64,000 nucleotides of DNA, from positions 248,001 to 312,000 of the forward strand of contig CANKUU010000001.1 in the NCBI GenBank assembly GCA_947486785.1, in the 5' to 3' direction. Within the stretch, counting starts at the first letter, position 1. Every line of letters begins with the position of its first letter. Made by a program: the position numbers and the translations under genes. Under the pieces are notes generated by a model, which made no database searches, was not told the DNA's origin, and saw only the letters and a program-made list of their open reading frames with translations. Source of the stretch: an uncultured Flavobacteriaceae bacterium (lineage in GTDB: Bacteria > Bacteroidota > Bacteroidia > Flavobacteriales > Flavobacteriaceae). Below, piece after piece: positions 50,897 through 61,079 of the stretch.

Positions 50897-53323
50897 ATGA
50901 TTAAATTATTTTTTACAATTGCCACAAGGTACCTCTTAAAAAACAAGCTATACTCGTTTATAAATATTTTTGGTTTAGCGATTGGGGTAGCATCTTTTAT
51001 TTTAATTATGCTATACGTCGATTATGAGCGTAGCTATGATAAATTTGAAGGTTCGCAGCATGTATATCGGGTGTATATGGATTATTTAGAAGGTAATTCC
51101 TTTGTGCCTGGCGACGCGCAAACCTACAATCTTTCTGGCCCAACCCTTAAAAGAGAATTTCCTGGGGTTTTAGATTATGTTCGATTTTATTACATAGAGA
51201 AAGCCACTTTTGTATTAGGAGATCGAATTTTTGAGCAACCCATGGGGTCTATGGCCGACGCTTCATATTTTAATGTATTTGGTTATCCTTTGTTGAAAGG
51301 AAATCATAAAACTGCACTTAGTGAGCCCAATACCATAGTGCTATCTCAAACATTAGCAAAAAAACTGTTTGGTGATCAAAATCCAATGCAAAAGACAGTA
51401 ACCGTAGTTTTAGATGGTGATGAGGTTGTACTTACCGTAACCGGACTAATGAAAGATATTCCGAAAAACGTTCATTTTAGAAACAACTATTTAATCTCGT
51501 ATGCGACCGAAAATACTTGGGATTTTTTTGACGAAGCTCAAACAAAACTCAATTTTAATATGAACAATTATTATACCTATTTAAAGATTGATGAAAATGC
51601 CAATATTGCCTCGTTAAAAGATAAGATTATAAATAGTGATTTTGATGAAGATGAAGAAGAACGCCATAATATAGAGCCTATTGAAGACATTCATTTGTAT
51701 TCTGATAAACCTTATGAAGTAAGTGTTAATGGTAGTGCGACTAGAATTAAGTTTTTATCGGCTATTGCTTTTATCATTTTAATTCTCTCTTGGCTTAATT
51801 ATATTAACCTATCAACCACTAAATCTTTAGAAAGAGCAAAAGAAACAGGTATTAGAAAAGTAGTAGGCGCTCACCGTTGGCAGTTGGTATTACAATCTAT
51901 AATGGAGTCTACTTTGTTAAATACAATTGCAATAATGGTAGGTATTATTGCTAGCTTTATGTTGCTGCCGATTTATAATAGTTTAACAGAAAATAAGCTT
52001 GAGATTAATCTTTCTAGTTTTACAAGCTTATTTCCGATTTTTGGTTTTATTTTTCTTGGAATGTTTTTAGCCGGCTTATACCCTGCATTTTTACTTGGGG
52101 ATTATAAAGCTACTAAAGCTTTAAAGGGCGAAGTACGTACTTCTAGTAAAGGCGTTTTAATTCGAAAAGGATTAATTGTAACCCAGTTTTTGGCAACTAT
52201 TATTTTAATTATTGGCACTATGGTGGTTACCAAACAAATTCATTTTTTGCAAAACCAGCCAATTGGTGCAGAACTAAACCAAATTGTTGCTTTAAAAGGT
52301 GAGATAGTTACAAACAAATCAGACTCTTTACTTAGTAACGATTATAAGTTGCTAGCAGATGAACTTAAAGATTTGCCTTTTGTTGAAAACATAACGTTTG
52401 CACAGACATACCCTGGCGATAGTTTTGATAATCTAGGTTCTAGTCGTGGTATTACTCTTCCGAATGGAGTACAAAATTTAAGTACCGTTTACTACGTGTA
52501 TGACGTGCAGCCCGAATATTTTGAGTTATTAGACATTCCTTTTGTGGTTGGTAACACATTTTTGCCCAATGATAGTGGTGATAGCAATCAAATAGCAGTA
52601 AATGAAACATTTGTAAAAGAGATGGGATTTAATTCTCCAGAAGAACTAATTGGAAGAAAACTTAAGTTTTGGGGTAACAATGAATGGGTTGTAACAGGGG
52701 TATTTAAAGATTATCATCATTTTGGATTAAAAGATAAGGTGCTTCCGCTACTTGTAAAGCATCAAAGAGATGTAAATAATCTACTAGTAAAATTGGATCC
52801 AACCGCAACATCAACAGCTGGATTTACTACGGCAATAGATCAAATTCAAAATAAATGGAATCAAATATTTACTAAAAGCACCTTTAATTATGCTTTTTTA
52901 GATAAAAAGTTTGAGGCACATTATAAAGAAGATAAAACCTTTGGAAAAGCCTTTCAAGTGTTTACCGTCTTGGCCATATTGATTGCCTCATTAGGTCTTT
53001 TTGGATTATCTTCTTACACCTGTGTACAAAGAAGAAAAGAAATTGGTATTAGAAAAGTTAATGGGGCAAGCATAACGCAAATTCTTAAACTACTTAATAT
53101 AGATTTTATTAAATGGGTGGGTTTAGCTTTTATTGTTGCGGTACCTATTGCCTGGTATGTTATGAATAAATGGTTAGAAGGTTTTGCATACAAAACCGCA
53201 ATGAGCTGGTGGATATTTGCTTTTGCTGGTATTAGTGCTTTAGCGGTTGCCATTTTAACAGTAAGCTGGCAAAGTTTTCAGGCTGCAATAACCAATCCGG
53301 TTGACGCTTTAAAAGACCAATAA
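50897..53323 (+). CDS. MacB/FtsX-like ABC permease, copy 2 of 5
   Basis: An 808-residue paralogue starting 22 bp after copy 1. Coupling motifs are RAKETGIRKVVGAH near residue 313 and RRKEIGIRKVNGAS near 712. The first periplasmic domain has the family pattern FNVFGYPLLKGNHKTAL and IVLSQTLAKKLFGDQNP. It begins MIKLFFTIATRYLLKNKL, diverging from the MLKN/MFKN opening of the other four. Most probably a half of a homo- or hetero-dimeric permease using the same ATPase. Confidence 0.92.
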   Translation: MIKLFFTIATRYLLKNKLYSFINIFGLAIGVASFILIMLYVDYERSYDKFEGSQHVYRVYMDYLEGNSFVPGDAQTYNLSGPTLKREFPGVLDYVRFYYIEKATFVLGDRIFEQPMGSMADASYFNVFGYPLLKGNHKTALSEPNTIVLSQTLAKKLFGDQNPMQKTVTVVLDGDEVVLTVTGLMKDIPKNVHFRNNYLISYATENTWDFFDEAQTKLNFNMNNYYTYLKIDENANIASLKDKIINSDFDEDEEERHNIEPIEDIHLYSDKPYEVSVNGSATRIKFLSAIAFIILILSWLNYINLSTTKSLERAKETGIRKVVGAHRWQLVLQSIMESTLLNTIAIMVGIIASFMLLPIYNSLTENKLEINLSSFTSLFPIFGFIFLGMFLAGLYPAFLLGDYKATKALKGEVRTSSKGVLIRKGLIVTQFLATIILIIGTMVVTKQIHFLQNQPIGAELNQIVALKGEIVTNKSDSLLSNDYKLLADELKDLPFVENITFAQTYPGDSFDNLGSSRGITLPNGVQNLSTVYYVYDVQPEYFELLDIPFVVGNTFLPNDSGDSNQIAVNETFVKEMGFNSPEELIGRKLKFWGNNEWVVTGVFKDYHHFGLKDKVLPLLVKHQRDVNNLLVKLDPTATSTAGFTTAIDQIQNKWNQIFTKSTFNYAFLDKKFEAHYKEDKTFGKAFQVFTVLAILIASLGLFGLSSYTCVQRRKEIGIRKVNGASITQILKLLNIDFIKWVGLAFIVAVPIAWYVMNKWLEGFAYKTAMSWWIFAFAGISALAVAILTVSWQSFQAAITNPVDALKDQ

Positions 53324-53380
53324 TACGGATTTTATTTAAAATTAATTTTACCTCAATAAATCAATCAAAAAACGAATAGA

Positions 53381-55813
53381 ATGTTTAAGAATTATTTAAA
53401 AATAGCATTTAGAAGCCTTAAAAAACAAGCCTTCTTTACTTTTTTAAACACTTTTGGCTTGGCCATAGGTATGGCAGGTGGCTTATTAGTCGCTTTGTAT
53501 GTGTATGATGAGTTAACATTTGATACTATGTTTACTGATGCCCACCGTATTTATCGTGTAGATGCGGATATAAAATTTGGAGGTGCTGAAATGCATTCCG
53601 CTGAAAACGCTCCGCCGATGGCAGCAGTTTTAAAAAATGATCTTCCAGAAGTAGAAAACGCTGTGAGAATACGAGATGTGGGAAGTGTTTTAATTAAAAA
53701 AAGCGAATCTACCGATAATACAAAAGAGGAAAAGGTGGCCTATGCAGATGCCAGTTTCTTTGATATGTTTGGTTTAACACTCTTAGAAGGCGATGCTAAA
53801 TCGGCATTAGAAGAGCCTAATACCATGGTGCTTTCAAAAGCAACAGCGTTAAAATATTTTGGCACACGCAAAGTAGTCGGTGAAACGCTAGTGCTAAACA
53901 ATAAAGAGGTGTATACGGTAACTGGTATTGTAGAAGATTTGCCAAAAAAATCATTTTTAAGAACGCATAAAATTTTCTTGGCTATGGCAGGCAATGAAGC
54001 TTCAAAAGAGGAGATTTGGGGTAGTCTTAATTATTTTACTTTTATCAAACTTATTCCTACCGCTCATGAGTCAACCATAAAAAAACATCTTGAAGGTATT
54101 TTAGACAAGTATATGCTTCCGTGGGCGCAAAAATATTTTCCAGGTATGAATAAAGAATCTTTTTTAGCTTCGGGTAATTATGTGCGCTATTACACAATAC
54201 CGCTTACAGATATACATTTATATTCAAATCGAGATACAGAGCTAAGCGCAAATAGTACCATTCAAAATGTATATATTCTTTCGTTTATTGGGCTTTTTCT
54301 AATCCTTTTGGCAACGGTTAATTTTATGAACCTTTCTACGGCGTACTCGCTTAAAAGAGCCAAAGAAGTTGGAATTAGAAAAACTTTGGGTTCAAATAGG
54401 GGGCATCTTATGGTTCAGTTTTTAACCGAGTCGGGTTTAGTAACATTTATTGCTATGCTTTTTGCTGTTGCTTTTGCCTTTTTTGCACTTCCTTTTTTTA
54501 ATAGCATGGCGGGCAGAGAAATTATTTTTCCCTTTACTAAACCTTTCTTTTGGATAATTTTAGTAGCCATGTCGTTGATTTTAGGATTACTCACCGGTAG
54601 CTATCCTGCTTTTTTTATGTCGCAATTTTTACCAATAAAAAGTCTTAAAGGCGGTTCAAATACGAGCGAAGGTGGATCTAAAGTACGCAACACACTAGTG
54701 GTATTTCAATTTGCTATTTCGGTATTCTTAATTGTAAGCACACTTGTGGTTTTTAAGCAATTAAAATTTATTCAAGCAAAAGATGTTGGTTTTTCTAAAG
54801 ATCAAGTATTAGTAGTTAAAGATGCCTATGCTGCGGGGGATAAACTACAAACCTTTAAACAAAAAGTGGCGAATTTAGGTAGTGTAAAGAGCGTAGCGGT
54901 TTCTAGTTTTATGCCAACACCATCGGCAAGAGGTAATAGCTCTTTTTTTGAACAAGGTTCAATGGCACAAGAACATGCTATTCAAATGCAAAAGTGGAAA
55001 GTAGATGAAGATTATTTACAAACACTTAATATGAAATTAATTGCTGGAAGAAATTTTAACGCTGCTCGCATTTCTGATTCTACTGCAGTTATTGTAAATG
55101 AAGCAACATTAGCAAATTTAGGGGTGTCTGCAGAGCAGGCTTTAGGCAAAAGAATTACAGAAGATGTAGATTCAGAAAACCCAGTTTTTTATGATGTAAT
55201 TGGGGTGGTTAAAAATTTTCATTTTAAATCGTTACGAGAAAATATTGAACCCTTAGGTCTCTTTATGCAACCATCAAGGGGTTCTGTTGCGGTTAAACTT
55301 GAAGCCAGTAATTTTACTGCTACTATTGGTGCCATTCAAAATATTTGGCAAAAAGTTGCACCTGGACAGCCTTTTAATTATGCTTTTTTAGATGACGAAT
55401 TTAATAGAACCTATGAAGCAGAACAGCGGTTAGGCAAGATATTTATAACATTTACTATTCTTTCTATTCTCATTGCTTGTCTTGGCTTATTTGGATTAGC
55501 TGCTTTTAATGCCGAAAAAAGAACAAAAGAAATTGGGGTAAGAAAGGTTTTAGGGGCTACCGTAAGTCAAATTTCATATCGGCTTACGGTAGATTTTTTA
55601 AAATTGGTAATGGTGGGCATTCTTTTTTCTTTGCCTGTCGCATGGTTTGCAATGAATAGGTGGTTACTTGACTTCTCTTATCGTATAAATATTGGTTGGC
55701 AGGTTTTTGTTTTAGCAGCTGCAATTGCTCTTGCAGTAGCTATTATAACGGTAAGTTATCAAAGTATAAAAGCAGCCCTTTCAAACCCTGTAAAAAGTTT
55801 AAAAACGGAATAA
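53381..55813 (+). CDS. MacB/FtsX-like ABC permease, copy 3 of 5
   Basis: An 810-residue paralogue, 57 bp after copy 2. Opening MFKNYLKIAFRSLKKQAFF; coupling motifs RAKEVGIRKTLGSN near 326 and RTKEIGVRKVLGAT near 713. Periplasmic features include FFDMFGLTLLEGDAKSAL and KNFHFKSLRENIEPLGLFM. It resembles copy 4 in its ends (VSYQSIKAALSNPVKSLKTE against VGYQAIKAAVVNPVKSLRSE), a sign of local duplication. Confidence 0.92.
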   Translation: MFKNYLKIAFRSLKKQAFFTFLNTFGLAIGMAGGLLVALYVYDELTFDTMFTDAHRIYRVDADIKFGGAEMHSAENAPPMAAVLKNDLPEVENAVRIRDVGSVLIKKSESTDNTKEEKVAYADASFFDMFGLTLLEGDAKSALEEPNTMVLSKATALKYFGTRKVVGETLVLNNKEVYTVTGIVEDLPKKSFLRTHKIFLAMAGNEASKEEIWGSLNYFTFIKLIPTAHESTIKKHLEGILDKYMLPWAQKYFPGMNKESFLASGNYVRYYTIPLTDIHLYSNRDTELSANSTIQNVYILSFIGLFLILLATVNFMNLSTAYSLKRAKEVGIRKTLGSNRGHLMVQFLTESGLVTFIAMLFAVAFAFFALPFFNSMAGREIIFPFTKPFFWIILVAMSLILGLLTGSYPAFFMSQFLPIKSLKGGSNTSEGGSKVRNTLVVFQFAISVFLIVSTLVVFKQLKFIQAKDVGFSKDQVLVVKDAYAAGDKLQTFKQKVANLGSVKSVAVSSFMPTPSARGNSSFFEQGSMAQEHAIQMQKWKVDEDYLQTLNMKLIAGRNFNAARISDSTAVIVNEATLANLGVSAEQALGKRITEDVDSENPVFYDVIGVVKNFHFKSLRENIEPLGLFMQPSRGSVAVKLEASNFTATIGAIQNIWQKVAPGQPFNYAFLDDEFNRTYEAEQRLGKIFITFTILSILIACLGLFGLAAFNAEKRTKEIGVRKVLGATVSQISYRLTVDFLKLVMVGILFSLPVAWFAMNRWLLDFSYRINIGWQVFVLAAAIALAVAIITVSYQSIKAALSNPVKSLKTE

Positions 55814-55834
55814 TTATTTATAATTGAATTTATT

Positions 55835-58195
55835 ATGTTTAAAAATTATTTAAAAATCGCTTGGAGAAATTTACTTAGAAATAAGAGCTTTTCACTCTTA
55901 AATATTATAGGACTCTCTATTGGCTTGGCAGTAACCGCAATTATTACAATTTGGATAAATTTTGAAATGGGTTACGATCGCTTTCATGTAAATATTGATA
56001 GAGTTTATGAGGTTAATAACATATACCCAATTGGGGATGAAATTCTAACATGGAACTCTACACCTAAGGTAATGGCTGAGGTCATTAAAAAAGATTATCC
56101 AGAGGTAGAAGCAGTTTCTAGATATTATTTTAATACTTCTTTTTTGTTTGCGAAAGATGAAAAAAGAATAAAATCAACAGGAACTATTGTAGATAGCGAT
56201 TTTTTAAAAATCTTCACTTTTCCTTTGCTACAGGGTAACCTAAACACCGTTTTTGAAGATGTAAATTCGGTGGTTATTACAGAAACATTTGCTAAAAAAT
56301 TATTTGGTAGTAAATCGCCAATAGGGCAACTAGTTACCATTGATAATAGTGATAGTTTTAAGGTAACTGGCATACTAAAAGATTTGCCAAAAAATTCTAG
56401 TTTTAATTTTGAGTTTTTGCTTCCCTGGGCTTATTTACATCAAAAGGGTTGGAGTGATGATAACTGGGGTAATAATTCAGTAGCTACTTATGTTATGCTA
56501 AAAAAGGGGACTGATTTTAAATCATTTTCTAAAAAGATTAAAACTTTAAGAGAGCGATACGATAAGGGGTCTCCTAAGATGAAAACCATGTTGTATCCTT
56601 ATTCACGTACTTGGTTGTACGGCGAATTTAAAAATGGAGTAGAGACTGGTGGAAGAATTGATATTATTCGAATGTTTGGTATTATAGCAGCAATCATTTT
56701 AATAATAGCCTGTATTAATTTTATGAATTTAAGTACGGCTCGTAGCGAGAAACGCGCTAAAGAAGTAGGTATTCGTAAGGTTATTGGGGCAGAGAAAGGG
56801 GCGCTAATTGCTCAATTTTTAGGCGAATCAATATTAATTTCTTTTCTAGCAGCATTACTCGCCTTTATATTTATTTTGGTGACTCTACCTAGTTTCAGTA
56901 TTTTAATTGACAAGCCTATAGCGCTAGACCTAACTAATAGTTCTTTTTGGTTAGCAGCATTAGGTATAATTATCCTTACAGGAATATTAGCTGGCAGTTA
57001 CCCAGCGCTATACCTATCTGCTTTTAAACCATCAGCCGTATTAAAAGGAACTTTTAAAAAGATGAATAGTTCAATTACACCTCGCAAAGTTTTAGTGGTG
57101 CTACAATTTGCAGCAGCAATTATTTTTATTACCGCTAGTATTATTGTTATGCAGCAACTCAATAAAGTGCAAGACCGGCAAGCAGGGTATAATAAGAATA
57201 ATCTTATTTATACAGAAATTGAAGGCGATATGGAAAAGAATTATAACCTTATTAAAAATGAATTGTTAAGGTCTGGCGCTGCAAGTTCGGTAACCAAAAC
57301 AAACGCACCTATGACCGAAAGTATGAGTAATACTTGGGACATAAAATGGGAAGGCAAAGACCCGAACGATAAAACCTTAGTTAATCGTTTTATTGTCGAT
57401 GATGCAATTATTAAAACTACAGGTATGCAACTTATTGCGGGTCGCGATTTTGATTTAAAAAAATATCCTACCGATTCTACTGCAGTTATCTTAAACGAAT
57501 CGGCAGTAAAATTGATGAATTTTAATGATCCAGTTGGTAAAATTATAAAAGATTTCGGTATCGACTGGCATGTGATAGGAGTAGCTAAAGATTTTGTGCT
57601 AAAATCACCTTTTCAAAAAATTGAACCTTTGGTTATTCAGGGTGCAAAAGGTTGGTTTAGTTTTATTCATATAAAACTAAATAAAGAAGTGAGCACATCA
57701 GAAAATTTAGCTGTAATAGAGGCTATTTTTAAAAAGTATAACCCAGAGTATCCGTTTTCTTATGAGTTTATAGATTCGGCGTATGCCAGTAAATTTGATG
57801 ACCAAAAACGAATTGGGCGGTTGGTTAACCTATTTACCTTGCTTACTATATTTATTTCATGTTTAGGTTTATTTGGTTTAGCAAGCTATATGGCTGAAAA
57901 TCGAATTAAAGAAATTGGTATTCGAAAAGTGTTAGGTGCTTCGGTTCAGAGTATTACCACCCTTTTATCCATAGATTTTTTAAAATTAGTGCTTATAGCT
58001 ATTGTTATAGCGGTTCCAATTTCTTGGTATCTTACAAGCTCGTGGCTAGAAGAATTTGCTTTTAGAATTACAATTTCTTGGTGGATATTTTTAGCGGCTG
58101 GTGTTTTGGCTTTAGTTATTGCATTTTTTACGGTGGGGTATCAGGCGATAAAAGCGGCAGTAGTTAACCCGGTAAAAAGTTTAAGAAGCGAATAG
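55835..58195 (+). CDS. MacB/FtsX-like ABC permease, copy 4 of 5
   Basis: A 786-residue paralogue 21 bp after copy 3. It is somewhat shorter in its first periplasmic domain (FLKIFTFPLLQGNLNTVF). Coupling motifs RAKEVGIRKVIGAE near 306 and RIKEIGIRKVLGAS near 689. It is the last gene of the tight cluster; a 198-bp gap with regulatory features follows. Confidence 0.92.
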   Translation: MFKNYLKIAWRNLLRNKSFSLLNIIGLSIGLAVTAIITIWINFEMGYDRFHVNIDRVYEVNNIYPIGDEILTWNSTPKVMAEVIKKDYPEVEAVSRYYFNTSFLFAKDEKRIKSTGTIVDSDFLKIFTFPLLQGNLNTVFEDVNSVVITETFAKKLFGSKSPIGQLVTIDNSDSFKVTGILKDLPKNSSFNFEFLLPWAYLHQKGWSDDNWGNNSVATYVMLKKGTDFKSFSKKIKTLRERYDKGSPKMKTMLYPYSRTWLYGEFKNGVETGGRIDIIRMFGIIAAIILIIACINFMNLSTARSEKRAKEVGIRKVIGAEKGALIAQFLGESILISFLAALLAFIFILVTLPSFSILIDKPIALDLTNSSFWLAALGIIILTGILAGSYPALYLSAFKPSAVLKGTFKKMNSSITPRKVLVVLQFAAAIIFITASIIVMQQLNKVQDRQAGYNKNNLIYTEIEGDMEKNYNLIKNELLRSGAASSVTKTNAPMTESMSNTWDIKWEGKDPNDKTLVNRFIVDDAIIKTTGMQLIAGRDFDLKKYPTDSTAVILNESAVKLMNFNDPVGKIIKDFGIDWHVIGVAKDFVLKSPFQKIEPLVIQGAKGWFSFIHIKLNKEVSTSENLAVIEAIFKKYNPEYPFSYEFIDSAYASKFDDQKRIGRLVNLFTLLTIFISCLGLFGLASYMAENRIKEIGIRKVLGASVQSITTLLSIDFLKLVLIAIVIAVPISWYLTSSWLEEFAFRITISWWIFLAAGVLALVIAFFTVGYQAIKAAVVNPVKSLRSE

Positions 58196-58223
58196 TTCAA
58201 ATTATTTTTTTAGAATTTTAGAG

Positions 58224-58262
58224 TGTCAAATATTTATACAGAATATGTATAAATATTTGACA
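58224..58262 (+). promoter_or_regulatory. Second pair of TGT-N11-ACA dyads, inside a 16-bp perfect inverted repeat
   Basis: TGTCAAATATTTATACA (58224-58240) and TGTATAAATATTTGACA (58246-58262) each fit TGT-N11-ACA. Their centres are 22 bp apart, the same spacing as in front of tolC. They are also reverse complements of each other, so the whole block is one palindrome with 16-bp arms. It lies 73 bp before a TTGGCA element, against 74 bp at tolC. Confidence 0.65.
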
Positions 58263-58324
58263 AATAAAAGGATGAGTTAATTACTTGTTAGATGTAACTT
58301 AATGATAATAAAACAGTTGTGAAT

Positions 58325-58341
58325 TTGGCATAAAAATCGAA
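58325..58341 (+). promoter_or_regulatory. Sigma-54-like promoter before the fifth permease
   Basis: TTGGCATAAAAATCGAA: exact -24 TTGGCA with GG at 58327-58328, then 10 bases, then GA where the consensus has GC. It is weaker than the tolC element in the -12 half but in the same position relative to an identical enhancer layout. The ATG of the permease is 53 bp further on. Confidence 0.45.
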
Positions 58342-58393
58342 CTGTAGTCTGCAAACACAGTATCGTCAATCATCATAATCTACACCTCAAACT

Positions 58394-60808
58394 ATGTTAA
58401 AAAATTATTTCAAAATAGGCTTACGTAATCTCTTAAAAGATAAACTTTTTACGCTTTTAAATATCATTGGCTTATCGGTTGCATTTGCTGTTGCTATTCT
58501 TTTATCGATGGCTGCATTTTTTGATCTTTCTTTTGATCGCTTTCATGAACATGCTGATACGATTTATGAAGTGTACAGGCAAGAGCAATCGCCAAAAGGG
58601 CCAGAAGCTAGTACATCACAGCCCGCGCCTTTAGCAGGGGTATTAAAATCGGAGGTGCCAAGTATTAAGAAAGTATCAAGACATTTACAGCAGCAAGCCG
58701 TTTTTTCATTTAAAGAAAAGCAACTTAGCTTAGATGTGGTTTGGGTAGATGAAGATTTTTTCAACATTTTTACATTTCCTGTTAGTTCTAAAAGAACCAA
58801 CCAAATTTTAGCAGATCAGTCTAGTATTGCAATTACTGAAGCAACAGCGCAGAAGTTATTTGGTGAAAGTAATCCTCTAGGTAAAACAGTACATGTTTTA
58901 ATTGAAGGTAGCGAAGAGCCTTTTACCGTAGGCACTGTTATTAGTAATATTCCTGAACACAGTAGTTTAAAATTTGAGGCCGCCTTACGATTTGAAAAAC
59001 ATCCAAATTACCAAGAAAATAAAGAATCTTGGGATACGAACTATCATTCAATTTTTGTGCAAATGGATGATAAGTCATTACCCGATCAATTTGAAAAAAG
59101 TACTCGATCTTTAGTTGATTTAAATTATGTTGAAGATATTGCAAATATGAAGCGCGATGGTGTTGTTGCCAATAGCGACGGCCGTTTTATTCAATTTAAG
59201 TTGTTGGCGCTAGAAGATATACACTTTGTAAATTTTAGAAAAGGTTATGCCGAAGTGTCGAGAAATACGGTGTTTCTAATTCTTGCTATTGCTTTTTTAA
59301 TTATAGGTATAGCTTGTGTTAATTTTATAAATATGAGTGTAGCAAAGAGTAGTCAACGCATGCGAGAAATTGGCATGAGAAAAACTCTTGGAGCTCAAAA
59401 GAGGCACTTGTTTTTTCAGTTTTGGAGTGAGAGTTTAGTTGTATTTATTATTGCGGTAGGTATCGGGGCATTTTTAAGCGCTTTACTCTTAGATGATTTT
59501 AAAACTTTGTTTAAAACAGCGGTTTCTTTTGATATCATTCGTTCGCCTAAGGTGATACTATCGTTTATCGGCTTTATACTTTTTATTACCCTATTGGTAG
59601 GGGGGTATCCTGCTTTACTATTAAGCAAGTTAAATGTAATACAATCCTTAAAAGGTAAGTTAGAAAAATCGGGTAAAAATAGGGTGCGAAATGCACTTAT
59701 GATTATACAATTTGCTATCGCTATAATACTAATTAGCAGCACCATTGTATTGAGAGAACAACTCTATTTTATGAGAAATAAAGACTTAGGTTTTAATAAA
59801 GAACAAGTAATTTCCTTTCCCTTAGATGGAAAAAAAGACGGCTATCAAGTACTTGATTTGTTACGAAACGAGCTAAAAGGAAATCCTGATATTTTAAGTG
59901 TTTCTGGTGCAGACAATAATTTAGGAATTGGTAGAGATGGCAGTAGATTTAGAAGTATTTTTGGTTTTGAGTATAAGAACCGTATAGTAAAAACGAATTT
60001 TTTGGCGGTAGACTATGATTATTTAGAAACCTTAGATGTTAAACTTGTTGAAGGTAGAGGCTTTAAAAGAGGTTTTGCTAGCGATAGCTTAAGCGTAGTT
60101 ATTAATGAAGCTATGGCACGCGAGTTAGGAGAAAAAGATCCGCTTACAGCTTACGTTCAGGTAAATGATAGCACTAATTATCCTGTTATTGGGGTGATAA
60201 AAGACTATAACTTTGATAGCTTAGATAATGCTATTGCCCCCTTAACCCTGTTTCTTAATAAAGATTATAAACTGTATTATGGTTATGTTAAAGTAGCTCC
60301 TAAAAATTTAGTAAAATCTTTAGATGCCATAAAAAGTGCTTGGGCAAGTATAGAGCCCAATTCGATTTTTTTAGGCTCTTTTTTAGATGAGAATATTAAT
60401 CGTACGCTAAAAAAAGAAGAAAAGATGACTACAATAATTTCTGCAGGCTCTTTAATTGCTATTGCACTCAGTTGTATAGGTTTATTTGCTATATCATTAC
60501 TAATGGTAGCACAAAGAACAAAGGAAATTGGTGTGCGCAAAGTAATAGGAGCAAGCGTTAGTTCTATTACTTATTTACTCACCAAAGATTTCTTAAAATT
60601 GGTTACTATTTCTTTTTTAATCGCAGCTCCTGTTGCATGGTGGTTGATGTCATCTTGGTTAAAAGAATATCCTTTTAAAATTGAATTGAAGGCTTGGTTT
60701 TTTATTATTGCTGGTTTAGTTGCTTTTGGCATTGCTATTTTAACAGTGGGTAGCAGAACCATAAAAGCAGCAATGCAGAACCCAGTTGATAGTTTAAGAG
60801 CAGAATAG
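58394..60808 (+). CDS. MacB/FtsX-like ABC permease, copy 5 of 5
   Basis: An 804-residue paralogue with its own promoter region. Opening MLKNYFKIGLRNLLKDKLF; coupling motifs RMREIGMRKTLGAQ near residue 321 and RTKEIGVRKVIGAS near 707. It differs most from the others in the first periplasmic domain (LSLDVVWVDEDFFNIFTFPV, ILADQSSIAITEATAQKLFG). The second ATPase gene follows 271 bp downstream, so copy 5 and that ATPase could form a unit distinct from copies 1-4. Confidence 0.92.
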   Translation: MLKNYFKIGLRNLLKDKLFTLLNIIGLSVAFAVAILLSMAAFFDLSFDRFHEHADTIYEVYRQEQSPKGPEASTSQPAPLAGVLKSEVPSIKKVSRHLQQQAVFSFKEKQLSLDVVWVDEDFFNIFTFPVSSKRTNQILADQSSIAITEATAQKLFGESNPLGKTVHVLIEGSEEPFTVGTVISNIPEHSSLKFEAALRFEKHPNYQENKESWDTNYHSIFVQMDDKSLPDQFEKSTRSLVDLNYVEDIANMKRDGVVANSDGRFIQFKLLALEDIHFVNFRKGYAEVSRNTVFLILAIAFLIIGIACVNFINMSVAKSSQRMREIGMRKTLGAQKRHLFFQFWSESLVVFIIAVGIGAFLSALLLDDFKTLFKTAVSFDIIRSPKVILSFIGFILFITLLVGGYPALLLSKLNVIQSLKGKLEKSGKNRVRNALMIIQFAIAIILISSTIVLREQLYFMRNKDLGFNKEQVISFPLDGKKDGYQVLDLLRNELKGNPDILSVSGADNNLGIGRDGSRFRSIFGFEYKNRIVKTNFLAVDYDYLETLDVKLVEGRGFKRGFASDSLSVVINEAMARELGEKDPLTAYVQVNDSTNYPVIGVIKDYNFDSLDNAIAPLTLFLNKDYKLYYGYVKVAPKNLVKSLDAIKSAWASIEPNSIFLGSFLDENINRTLKKEEKMTTIISAGSLIAIALSCIGLFAISLLMVAQRTKEIGVRKVIGASVSSITYLLTKDFLKLVTISFLIAAPVAWWLMSSWLKEYPFKIELKAWFFIIAGLVAFGIAILTVGSRTIKAAMQNPVDSLRAE

Positions 60809-61079
60809 CGTATGAAATGAAATAGAATAATGACAAAAAAGTATTCACTCGATTCGTGCTACTTTAGTTAGCCCAATTCAGCTTTTAAAGACAGAATAAT
60901 TTTGAAAACGATTGTGTAGGTTATTTTTTTAAAAAAGCCTTTAGAAGTATCATTAGAAATAAAATAGTGTTAAAAATCAACACCGAAAGTTGATAATTAT
61001 ATTTGTGATGTACTGTTGCAACTGGTATTATTACTAATGTAAATACGACAAAACCTTAACGATAGAATAAATAAGAATT

